Shown here piece by piece: positions 23,501-33,354 of a DNA stretch of 64,000 bases (positions are counted from its first letter, which is position 1; the number at the start of each line of letters is the position of its first letter). Position numbers and translations under genes: made by a program. The DNA is from Prunus persica (Eukaryota; Streptophyta; Magnoliopsida; Rosales; Rosaceae): the NCBI RefSeq assembly GCF_000346465.2, contig NC_034009.1, positions 7,821,921 through 7,885,920 of the forward strand, read 5' to 3'. The notes beneath the pieces were generated by a model. It was not told where the DNA came from and searched no databases. It saw nothing but the letters and a program-made list of their open reading frames with translations.

Positions 23501-26042
23501 TTCTACTAGCATGCACAAACCTCACCATGCTACATGACTGCAAGAATTTCCTATCTAAGAATTTTGAAATGACTGATCTAGCTGAGGCATCATATGTTTT
23601 AGGCATAGATATAAGCAGAGATCGAAAGAATGGGGTACTTGGACTATCACAAAAATCCTACATAGAAAAGGTGCTCAAGAGATTCAATATGCAAAACTGC
23701 ACAGGAAGTGACATTCCTATCTCAAAAGGGGATAAACTGAGCACTGAACAAGCACCTAAGACTGAGCAAGAAAAGCTGGAAATGGTTGATAAACCATATG
23801 CTTCACTAGTTGGAAGCTTAATGTATGCGCAGGTTTGTACCAGACCTGACTTGGCCTTTGCAGTCAGTGTGCTAGGAAGATTTCAATCTAATCCTGGACA
23901 AGCTCACTGGATTGCAGGGAAAAGAGTGTTAAGATATTTGCAAAGGACAAAAGATTACAAGCTGACATTCAAAAGAAGTGATACACTGGAATTACAAGGT
24001 TATGCAGATGCTGATTTTGCAGGATGTCAAGACTCCTTAAAATCTACATCAGGTTTTGTGTTTATGTTTGGCGAAGGTGCAGTGTCGTGGAGAAGTGTAA
24101 AACAACCTCTGACAGCAGGTTCAACTATGTTTGCTGAGTTTCTAGCATGCTATGAAGCTACCTCTCAAGCCATATGGTTAAGAAATTTCATCATCAGCTT
24201 GAATGTGGTTGAATCAATACACAGACCAATTCAAATATGGAATGACAACAGTGCAGCAGTTTTGTTTGCAAAAAGAAACAAAAGAACAAAGGGTTCGAGA
24301 CTGTTGGATGTCAAGTTCATAATTGTGAAGGAGAAAATTGCTCAAGGCTATACTAATATAAGTCATATCAGTACAGACAGAATGATTGCAGACCCTCTCA
24401 CAAAAGGAATCCCAAATGCAGTGTTTCACAGGCATGTTATGAGCATGGGATTAAGGAATGATTTGAATGCTTAAATCAGTGGGAGCCTTGTTAAGTTTTG
24501 AGTAGTTTTCTGTTATAGCTTTAATTCACAGTTGGTTATGGTTTCGATGGATGTTTATTTTATTTTGTGATTCAAAAATAAAGTTTTCTCATTAAAACAG
24601 TTTACATGCTTAAATGTTATATATGTATATGCTTATAAATACTTGAATGAATTAAGCAGAAAGCTAGCTAAAGATATATGCATATGGTTTTCATTCATGA
24701 CAGGATATCATTTAAAAGTGATAAGACCTTAGTAGTCAAATTAAAGGGACATTGAATGAACATGTTCATAAAAGCTTTCCAGTAGAACATGTTTATTTTT
24801 CTGTTTAATCTTGATGGAAGCTTATGTGGTTTTAAAGAATGATTAATGTAATTATAAAGACCCTGGAGCATTAGATATCCAGTGAAGTCTTGATGGTTCC
24901 TTTTCATTCTTTAAAGTTGACAATTGCTTGATGGAATCAGTTTGAGTTATATTTCACAAAGGCCTTAAGTGATCAACACAAAACTTTGGGATTAATCGAT
25001 CAAGTGGGAGAATGTAAGACGATTTATTGTCTCAGCCCATAAAAGATGATCTTCTAATCCCAAGAGGATTCGAGTTTTGGTTTGATCAGGAAATAGAACT
25101 CAATCCTTATGAGATAATACTTGTACAAAGCTTATTAAAGTTAAACACAAGTATTATCAGGATTCCTAATATAACATGGATTGAAACAAACCTATTCTAA
25201 TGCAAAAAGGACACTCAAACGCTTCTTGATAGGCAAAGCTTTATGAGTGATGCACATATAAATAGAGGTCCCTCCCCTTGCAGCAAACACCCTCTCAAAT
25301 CAGATCTCACCCTATCTAAGAGAAAGAGAAACAAAAGTGCTGCATAGGGTAGAAGACTCTCTAGATGAAATCAAGATACTCTACTGCTACAATGGCTGAA
25401 CAAGGTTAGTATTATCGTATAAAAGTTTAGTAAAGACTTACAACATGAACAAAAGGCAACCAGAGCAAAACTCTAGGGAAATGCTAGGGAGACTACATTT
25501 ATAGACCATCTTGTGTCTTTGTTAGAGCTTAGACCCATTATATTTGGTGCGATCCATACATGTTAGAAAAGTGATACATAAATGTGTTATATGTAGGTTG
25601 AATATGGCATGATTTTAAGAAACAAATAATAAATTAAAAATGGTTACTAAGGTAGTAACTCAATTTAGCCGATTTATTGTTATGAGTTGTAGTACAAACA
25701 CGAAGAGTTTAACGTGCGCTTACCCAACAACTGTGGCCAGTACAAAGGTGATTGCAGGAACCAGATTAGCCATTGCACTTGCTATTGTTGAAGAGGCTAA
25801 ATACAGGCCCTCAAAGTAAGCATTCTGATTTGCAGTCACACTGCGTATGAAAAATTATGTCACTGATTTTCAGCTTCATAAGCTCCACAACAAATCCTAC
25901 TTATACGATCGAGTTACTAGCAACTCTAAAACAAGATAATAAATCATTAGATACTTTACCCAATAAGAGAGGACAGAAATATTAAACAAAAGCCCTTTAA
26001 TCCCAAGGAAGCTCTGCATGGATTTCTCCTGCCAAAAAAAAA

Positions 26043-26094
<52 letters not shown>

Positions 26095-26284
26095 GAAATT
26101 ACCATTTGGCGAAGCAAGCAAAAGGAGCCAGGAGCAAACTGCCTATAGCTTGCCTGTACACCACAAACACCCTGGGGCTCGTTCCTTGTACCAAAGCAAC
26201 TCTAGTGAATAGAGCAAGCCCTGCAAAGATGCTTTGCATTCCGATCATAGCCACCACCGCCTTGTAATCCTGCATCCCACCCAT
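17572..26284 (-). CDS. WAT1-related (EamA/DMT) transporter, interrupted by copia in intron 3
   Basis: The plant DMT-superfamily WAT1 group moves auxin, amino acids or other metabolites across the tonoplast or plasma membrane; the substrate here is unknown. Seven coding exons were assembled on the minus strand: 26103-26284, 25960-26028, 25724-25840, 18575-18809, 18335-18493, 17872-18020 and 17572-17779. The total is 1119 nt, or 372 aa, the normal family length, and all junctions are GT-AG and keep frame. The protein opens MGGMQDYKAVVAMIGMQSIF, continues with RVFVVYRQAIGSLLLAPF and LIGVTANQNAYFEGLYLASS (first EamA repeat). The second repeat has GFYAAVSFFIQTWCISEKGP, LYVAMFSPL and a final GAIAVIIGLYVVIWGKAED followed by a charged tail. 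About ten membrane segments are expected. Intron 3 spans 18810-25723 (6.9 kb) because a copia element sits in it in antisense orientation. The coding exons are undamaged, so expression depends on splicing across the insert. Confidence 0.9.
19474..19903 (+). repeat. 5' LTR of copia element
   Basis: Starts TGTAAGACG and ends GACTTACA. A TATA box, TATAAATA, lies at 19718-19725, so transcription should begin near 19750. An ATG at 19853 opens ATGGCTGAACAAG followed by a splice-donor-like GTTAGT at 19866. Confidence 0.96.
19718..19725 (+). promoter_or_regulatory. TATA box of copia LTR
   Basis: TATAAATA in a CACATATAAATAGAGG context, the expected position for U3/R of this LTR. The identical box recurs in the 3' LTR (about 25257-25264), where it reads outward into the WAT1 intron and exon 3 region in antisense. 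Confidence 0.75.
19853..24474 (+). CDS. Copia Gag-Pol polyprotein, spliced start inferred
   Basis: The structural and enzymatic polyprotein of the retrotransposon. The continuous frame runs 20405-24474 (4.1 kb, no stops) but has no in-frame ATG until about codon 63; upstream a TAG lies at 20365. Joining ATGGCTGAACAAG (19853-19865, inside the LTR) to 20405 through a GTTAGT donor and TTTTACAG acceptor restores an ATG in frame and gives about 1360 aa. Positions below count from 20404: gag with LTGSNYGKWKQDLEISLG near 9; CCHC knuckle CFFCKKAGHMKRDC near 238; protease DSGAS near 288; integrase HHCC from about 420, first Asp in HTDICGPF near 482, SDRGGEYYG near 548 and the Glu in NGISERRNRTL; RT with YVDDILLA near 1028; RNase H with YADADFAG near 1200; the end is DPLTKGIPNAVFHRHV. 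All catalytic residues I could place are present. Element RNA and protein act in cytoplasmic virus-like particles, then the nucleus. Confidence 0.9.
19906..19919 (+). other. Primer-binding site (initiator tRNA-Met)
   Basis: TGGTATCAGAGCTC begins 2 nt after the 5' LTR and matches the 3' end of plant initiator tRNA-Met. It lies inside the inferred leader intron (19866-20404). Confidence 0.9.
24996..25012 (+). other. Polypurine tract of copia element
   Basis: CAAGTGGGAGAA directly precedes the 3' LTR (25013) and is the usual copia plus-strand primer site. Confidence 0.8.
25013..25442 (+). repeat. 3' LTR of copia element
   Basis: Same length as the 5' LTR with no difference seen by eye, followed by target duplication ACATG. 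Confidence 0.96.
26059..26091. repeat. (GA)16 microsatellite in WAT1 intron 1
   Basis: Pure GA repeat following a short TA run, inside the 74-bp first intron (26029-26102). It occupies most of that intron, so length changes could affect splicing. Confidence 0.9.
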
Positions 26285-27882
26285 GCTTTTTACCTGCAAA
26301 AAGCTTTACACACCAAAGTGCTCATTGATAAAACTACTTTTCCATCATATATATATATATGAGTACTACATTTGCTGATTATCTATCCATTACAGATGAA
26401 TTCCATATACATTAGTGGGGTCTACTTCTATTAGAAAGATGTTCAACAAATATATAAATTTGCAATTAATGGAGCCAATATGCATGCATGCGGCATTGAA
26501 GTCCATTCCGAACTATAATATTAATTATAGAAAGCTAGACTGTACTGCTTACATAATTTCTAACTTATACTATTTGTGGTGTAAAATCAAATATTGACTT
26601 CAGTTCTTTGGCCTATATCCATTTCATCTTCTTTATTACACACGGGTTGTTTCTTTTTTTGGTATTTCCTTTATGAGCATATTGCTAGTAATGTATATCA
26701 TTTAAAATTCAAAATAGAATTGCATTTACATATTTGAATTTCTAATATGGAGAAATTGCAGTTATTATTTCTTCCAACTCATAGTATAAGAAAAAGAAAG
26801 TTTTTGAATAATACCCACTCAGTCGTTCAATTAACATGACCACAATTAAATAAATTAGGTAAAAATTAATAGAGTCGAGATAAAGTCCCTTCCGTGTCTG
26901 GTTAGGGCTTAGGAAATAAGGTTTTGGTCTGCCGTCACAACCTTCTATGTGGAGTGGGCGCTGCTTTGGCCGCCGAGGTTTCTCATCGTCTGCGTGGTTT
27001 GCTGGAGTTGGGTTTCTCATTGTCTGCGGGGTTTCTCGTCGTCTGTAGGGTTTCCCATCATTTGGTGGTGGAGTTGGTGCTAGTTTGGTTTATGGGGTTT
27101 GAGTTTTTCATCTAAGGGTTTGGTTTGGTCGTCTCGATTTGAGTTTCTTCTCAAAGTCTTGGCTGCAGGTTGCTTTTTCTGAGGCTAATGGATCCCATTG
27201 ATGGGATTACACAGGGGCATACCAGATCTCGAATGCAGAGGCTGTCGAAGTTGTTGTTCTTGATTATCTCGATGGCCTAAAAGCGACTCGCTTTCTCTTG
27301 GTGGGGCGGTTGCTAACGACTAATCACAAGGATTTCTTGGTGGGCACGATGAAGCGTATTTGCTCGAATGAGTAAATACTCCAAACCACTATATTAGTGG
27401 GTCCTTTGCACAACATGAGATATTTAATACAAAGGAAATGGTGGGAATTTCAATTAAGAAGGAATTAAAGTCGGCTTGGCTTCTCCATTCTCTTTTCTCT
27501 CTACTACCAAAACTCTCTATGTTCATCTCATTGAACTTGATAAGGAGACAAGAGGGAATCATAGGCTCTCCTTTCACTTCACTGTTGCACATTTCATCTA
27601 TTTTTTTAGAGAACGTGGAATCATTTTGCAAAAATCTTTCATGACATTGATATGCCATATATGAATGCTCGTTATAAAGTTGGATCCATCCTTGCTTTTG
27701 ATATATATATATATTTGTTTAAAAATAAGGTTTATAATTGATCCCAACAAAAAAAAAATTATAGCCCACCCCTGTAAATATTCCTAGGTCCGCCATTGCC
27801 CTCCTCCTCATACATTATAGTAGTTTAATTATTGCATTTATCAAAAAAGGGAAAACAAAGGGATGAGGCAAGAGTCTCTCAA
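26285..27882. other. Upstream of WAT1 gene, no further gene recognised
   Basis: Contains a TA run near 26348, a GC-richer stretch (26880-27120) with repeated TTTCTCRTCGTCTG words, and a short open frame around 27389-27660 that I could not place in any family. The WAT1 promoter should lie in the first few hundred bases. Confidence 0.4.
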
Positions 27883-28228
27883 TGTAACATCCCACATCGA
27901 CCAATGGAGAGGGGGTGATGTGTCTTATATGTACATATCCGCCTCCATCTAGCATGAGGCCTTTTGGGAGCTCATTGGCTTCAGAGTCATGGGAACTCCG
28001 AAGTTAAGCGAGTTGGGGCTAGAGCAATCCCAGGATTGGTGACCCACTGGGAAGTTGCTCGTGAGTTCCCATAAACAAAACCGTAAAGGCAGATAAGGGG
28101 GCCCAAAGCAGACAATATCGTGCTACAGCAGAGCCGATCCCAAGATGTAACAATTTGGTATCAGAGCCACTGTGCCGTGTGGTGCGAATGTGCCGACAAG
28201 GACGTCGGGCCTCTGAAGGGGGTGGATT
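27883..28228 (+). mobile_element. Cassandra-type TRIM: 5' LTR plus internal domain
   Basis: The LTR (27883-28152, 270 bp) starts TGTAACATCCCACATCGACC and ends GATGTAACA. It carries the 5S-rRNA-like segment that defines Cassandra (27994-28055), with A-box AGTTAAGCGAG and C-box-like GGATTGGTGACC. A tRNA-Met primer-binding site TGGTATCAGAGCC follows (28156-28168), then a short internal domain ending in a purine tract GAAGGGGGTGGATT (28215-28228). Where the 3' LTR should start, sequence switches to the 1.1-kb inverted repeat, so the element is truncated. Confidence 0.85.
27889..27899 (+). promoter_or_regulatory. USE-like element in Cassandra LTR
   Basis: ATCCCACATCG is a perfect match to the plant snRNA upstream sequence element RTCCCACATCG. 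A TATA-like TATATG follows at 27926, leaving 26 nt between them. Whether it functions here is unknown. Confidence 0.5.
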
Positions 28229-29332
28229 CTATCCGCTTTCCATCATATTTCAATTGTACTTTGCATTGTATTTCAATTATATGACTATATATATTTCAAA
28301 TCTTCATTCATAGATAATCTTTAAACATAAATTTGACAAATTGTAAACCACTTGTGATGAAACAACTAGAACACAATGATTTCATATAAACAGTATGCAT
28401 GTGTTTGTCCCAGTCCAATTTGACCTAAGACAAGATGAGGGGCTGGTTTTACCCAAGTACTGGCCTGGGCAAGAGTGTGTCCCACAGTCAATTTTTGAAA
28501 AATAAATAAATAAATAAAAAGGGCACAGCAAAAGCTGACTTTTCCAAAAGCAATGGCCTATAAGAAGCTGCCACGTGGCGCCCTCAATGATAATGAAATA
28601 GAACGAAACAGCTAGTAGTTGGGCTTTTTAGTTTTTTTTTTTTTTTCATTTAATCTTTTTTTTTTCAATCCAACGGCTAGTTTAGCATTTTTTTTTTACC
28701 CTTTTTTTTTTATATACTCCAAACATTTTTACTTGTTTATCCTTTTTGCATTTCTACATTCAAACCTCAATAAAGAGGCTTTCATCTTCACCTTCTTCTC
28801 ACATAAACTCATCTCTATACTTTACAATCCAACACTTGGATATCTTTTCTTATAATTTCACAATGAAGATGAAAAAATAATTAAGTGTTTTTATCACCAA
28901 TAAAATAATAATAAATTAAAAGAATAAGTTTTGAGTTTTAGCCCCTAACCTCTCACCTCTAGAACCACAAAAAATTTAAGAGACTATATTTTATAAATAG
29001 TACCATTTTAAGGGGCTAAAATAGCACCTAGCCTCTTGCATTAGACATGCTCTTACAGCCTTCCAATTCGAGTGATTTTTGCAAAAATAATTTATTAATA
29101 CAGACTTAAAAGTTTTCGAATTATTAAAATACAATTTGAGATGGGCCTCATTAAAATACCCCCTCAAATACATTATTTAATTATTTTAAAAAAAAACCTT
29201 TAATCAAAGCTCCCTCCATAAGAAGACCTTGGTTGGGACTGAAAATAACTGAGATTTTCACCTTGAGAAACGGGAAAAAACGTCAGATTAGCTTCTCAAC
29301 CCACGTTTATTTGCTTTGGTTTTTGTGTGGTC
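28229..29332 (-). repeat. Long inverted repeat, right arm
   Basis: Reverse-complement partner of 15538-16771; slightly shorter, with indels and T-rich runs. It abuts the truncated Cassandra element. The 11.5 kb between the arms contains the entire WAT1-related gene and the copia insertion. Confidence 0.85.
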
Positions 29333-30780
29333 TTCTTCACTGTTCTGCTTCTTGTCTTTGGGACTTGTCTTCTGTCTCATTTGGTTAATTGTTTTTTTTC
29401 CCCCTGATAATATCTGTTTGGAACTTCACCTACGCAGTTAGATTCTTTGCCTGTTCTTCTGTTTTTCTTGCTTGGGCTCGGTTGTTCTTGTTTTCCGAGT
29501 CTGCATGCTATTGGTCTTGTTTGTTTTGTTTGGTTCTTTTTAGGCTTGTAATTCATTTCTTTTTAGTCAAGTCGTTTTTCACTGGGCTTGAGTCAGGATT
29601 GCTACTGTGGAGCTGACTCAACCATTGTTTTCAGTGTGACGTCATGCGTATATGGTTGGTAGTGATATTCACTAAATGGCGGGACTAATTATAGTTAAGT
29701 GTGATATGGAGAGTATGTGGAATAACTCGTACAAGTATAACTGTATAACTGTATAACTGTATAATTGATGGAGGGTTGTACGTACTGGAGCTACTTTGCT
29801 TACTGTCACAATGCCATCAGGAGTCCCTATATTATCATGAAGTCAAGGCCAAACGGGGGGACACACAATCTCTCTCAAAGACATACTTCACCTTGATCAA
29901 CTTGGTCTCAAGTTTCTCAACGACTTTGTTGTTTTCATTTTCTGATTTCTAGTCTGAGAAATATTTTGATTATTTGCTTTGTCTCCTTCTTGGGTTGGTA
30001 TAATTTCCACTTGGCGTTCGATTCTAGCTGTGATTGTTTAAAGTTCCATTGTATTTTCGTCCAATTTGAGTTATACTCAGTCCGATTACACTGCTTTTGC
30101 TTATATTTCAGTCTGCTCGGACTACATTTGCTTTTTTTTAATATGTAATATGTATGTTCGGACACTATTTCATGATCAATGAAAACAGTTCTTTTTGTCC
30201 ATTTTCAACTTTAGAATTTTGTTACTTTGAGTTTATCATCACACAAGTGGATCCTTAACAAACTAGGCATATAAAATAATTAATCCAAGCCAGTTCCCCT
30301 CTTAGAGCACAATGGTTTGAAGAGAAGTTAAGATTTCTTAAGGTGCAAGACTCTCACTTTACATACTGTCTGAATCATACTCTTTCTATTGGGCTTTTTA
30401 ACACCGATAGTGATATGACTAAGACTAAAAACTTACAGATTCTACTTGAGCCCAACTTGGAGTCCAAATAATTTAAAATAAAAATCCAAGCGCTAAAAAT
30501 CCAAGCGCTAAAGTACTTGACCACACTTTTTGGGGTGAACACACGAAAACGAATTATCACATGGTTGTATTCAACTACCATACAATAATTTCTCTTAATG
30601 ACGTAATTTATGATTTTTTTAAAAATACAAATGATATTGAAAAATTAAAAATCAAATCTAAGATCTCAAATATAGAGATAAATACTCTTAAGCGTGCATA
30701 TGGACTAGAAGCCCATTGCAGTTACTTAGGCTTATGTGTGCTAAACTATAAAAATGCGTGGAATTTAGGTGGAAAAGTAG
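29333..30780. other. Spacer, no gene recognised
   Basis: T-rich sequence with small open frames but no recognisable domain. It includes a 10-bp tandem repeat of about four TATAACTG-type units at 29736-29766. Confidence 0.45.
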
Positions 30781-31457
30781 GAGAAATTATAGAATGGTAC
30801 TGTACTACCACGTCAGCTAGTAGTACTTCCATTCAAAATATACCATGTGTCACTTTAAAATTTTTTATAATGTTTTATTTTATGGCTGGACTTTTGCCCT
30901 CTAGAATAATATTTAAAAAACAAAAAAACCAAAGACGCTGGAAACCAACTCCCACAACAACCCAAATCTTCCTACCTTGCACTACCAACCACCCAACCCA
31001 ATCGCACAAGGGTTTTGGTTGGCCACCTGGTTAATCTAAAACAAGAACCACATAAAGAAATCACTGGAAATAACAAAAACTGATTATTTCCTTTGTGGTT
31101 TATGTACAAATGATTATCAACAAACCCAAAAAGAAATAACCATCACATACAGAAACTTGTCGAGTCCCTAATGAGCTTGCTTTCTTAATTTTTATTTTCT
31201 TAATCCATGGACTATTGGGTTGGGTGGAAGAAGTGCGAGGATGGGGATTGAGTTGTGGTGGGAGGTGGTTTCCGGCGGCTTCTTTGGGTTCTTTCTCTTT
31301 TTAAAATTAAAAAAATCTTATTCTAAAGTTAAAAAGAAAGTATTAAATCCAGCTGTAAAAAAAAATTATAATTTTTATAAAAAAATGACATATGACATAT
31401 TTTGAATGGAAGTACTACCAGCTGACGTGGCAGTACTGTATCATTCTATAATTTCTC
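30781..31457. mobile_element. Mutator-type MITE, 677 bp, 9-bp TSD
   Basis: The ends are GAGAAATTATAGAATG and CATTCTATAATTTCTC, part of ~60-bp terminal inverted repeats that include the ACGTCAGCTAGTAGTACT / AGTACTACCAGCTGACGT region. Perfect 9-bp duplications GAAAAGTAG flank it (30772-30780 and 31458-31466), the Mutator signature. The interior has a short C-rich open stretch without recognised homology. Confidence 0.88.
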
Positions 31458-32259
31458 GAAAAGTAGAGTCAAATACGTGCTCAAGTACAAAAACGGTGTT
31501 TTGACATATATACATATTGCATGAAATTCTGAACAAAAGATTGAAAGCAAATGAGGCTATAGTAGTAACGACAAGCTTCCAATGTAATTATGCATGATTA
31601 GGTTCCCCACTAAAACTGGTAGTTGAAACCAAAAGGAATTGTGGTCCGTCAACCAATCTCCAAAGCTATGACCCTTAGAACTTACTCTACCTTTTGTAAA
31701 TGCTTTTATATAGCATTTATCTTCTTTTTTTGGGGTCATAGATTGCATGTATCACGAGGAGGATTTAAGTCGTCCTCAAATTTTCTTATCTGCAAAACCA
31801 GCCACATATTTGTGCTGGACCCCAAACTCCAAAATGTCGGGCAATTGCTGATATTAACATCACCCACCAGTAGTTACGTCGACATTAGGACCAATTTTGG
31901 TATGCCTAAACTATGAGGAAAACTTAACTATCACTGGTCTAAACAATATGTATTTATCCCTATACGATGTAATGTATCATGTATATGCCTTTGTTGCGAG
32001 TCACCGGATGGTAATACGAGATGCTTATTTAGAATGGAAGAAGTCATGAATCGAGTAAGTCGGTAAAAAATATAAAATTAACTATTCTATTTAGGCCCCG
32101 TTTGGGATTTCTTTTTTTTACTAAAAATCTGATTCACCAAATCAATCTAATTAATAATTTTTCAAGTATTAAATTACGACTTTTAATATAGAACCCCATA
32201 AATTTTTTATTCTTTATATTTTTTATTCTTAAGTTTTTTATTTTTCTAATTTATTTCAG

Positions 32260-32381
32260 CGGATAAAAATAAAGTCCAGCTGTAATAAAGAATAATTCAT
32301 TTAAAAAAATTACACATGGCATATTTTGAGTGGGAGTATCACTAACTGACGTGGTAGTACGGTATCACTCTATAATTTCTC
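32260..32381. repeat. Partial second copy of the Mutator MITE right end
   Basis: About 120 bp ending CACTCTATAATTTCTC resembles 31330-31457. The left end is missing; the preceding GGCCCCGTTTGGGA at about 32094 looks like the terminus of another MITE. Confidence 0.6.
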
Positions 32382-32682
32382 CCGTCCATGTGTTGATAAA
32401 AAGTAGGAATTGGAGTAATCCTCTTTGAACTTAACCTTCCGAACTAAAAAAGTTAGCTTATTTTGGCACTCAAAGTCATTAATACAACCAATTTAACGAT
32501 TGCCGTTAATTTTTTCAAAATTTATCCATTTTTTTTTGTTGATAATAGAAGTAAGTTTGTAATTTTAAGTAAAATAAAATTCAAATACATTAAATCAAAA
32601 GATAAAATAATAAGTACAATCATCAATGGAAATCCTTTGTAATAAGGGCAAGCTGAGTCAACCGGATATAATTTAATGAAAA

Positions 32683-32790
32683 AGGACATTGACTTGTAGA
32701 CCAAATGTCTAAAGTTTGAACCCTGATGACCAAATGTCTAAAGTTTGAACCCTGATGTCATCTAAGTTGTGTGCAAAGAGACCCCCCTGA
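32683..32790 (+). repeat. SINE fragment with internal tandem duplication
   Basis: A 29-bp unit, beginning GACCAAATGTCTAAAG and ending TTTGAACCCTGAT, is repeated in tandem (32699-32756). Flanking words (CATTGACTTGTAGA before, AAGTTGTGTGCAAAGAGACC after) align with the SINE at 46258, so this looks like a degenerate copy whose B-box region was duplicated. Confidence 0.5.
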
Positions 32791-33354
32791 TGGCATCCTT
32801 ATTATGACATCATCATCTAGGTGAACATGTCATACAGCCAGAACACAGGTGCCATACGTCAGGCAAGTGAACAACATGTCATATAACTTTTTCCCGTGAG
32901 TGCAAGAGGGTAGACTGCGTAAATGAAATATGGCAAGGACACTGCTACCAAAAAAAATATATATATGGCAAGGACACCGAACAATCGGTAAGAGCCTTAT
33001 GACTCCCCAAACCATCATCAATGGATGCATCAAAGAAAATGGACTGAAAATAACTGTTTCGGATTTTTGTAGCCGTCTCTAGCAAGCTAGCATCAAAAAC
33101 CAAACACATCTTTTAGCAAATGCATGCACACACACAAATAAAGTCAAAGATAACTTCCCAAAACAATGTCACAGCACAAGCAGGTAAAAAGGAGAAAAGA
33201 CTAGCAGCTGAAAAAATATAATAACCTAAACCAAACGTGATGAAATACTTTACAAGAAATTAATAAACATAAGTAAGTTAATAAGACATAGGTTTCACTA
33301 CTAAGAGCAAGCTGCTATTTACTCTCTACATTACATGCCAATATCTGATATTGC

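Larger units (their letters stand above)
19474..25442 (+). mobile_element. Complete Ty1/copia LTR retrotransposon, 5969 bp
   Basis: The element has LTRs at 19474-19903 and 25013-25442, both 430 bp with TG...CA ends, flanked by the 5-bp target duplication ACATG (19469-19473 and 25443-25447). By eye the two LTRs are identical, implying a very recent insertion. A primer-binding site complementary to initiator tRNA-Met follows the 5' LTR, and a purine-rich tract precedes the 3' LTR. The domain order protease, integrase, RT, RNase H is that of Ty1/copia. The one long frame is open throughout. The host sequence is intron 3 of a WAT1-related gene on the other strand. With all parts present it may be competent to move, but that is not shown by sequence alone. 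Confidence 0.96.

Noticed and set aside
27994..28055. Apparent 5S rRNA gene
   Set aside because: Only the internal-promoter half resembles 5S rRNA, and it is embedded in a TGTAACA-ended LTR with a tRNA-Met primer site; this is Cassandra.
30561..31034. 157-codon open frame on the plus strand
   Set aside because: It runs through the left terminal repeat and target duplication of the Mutator MITE and has no domain resemblance.
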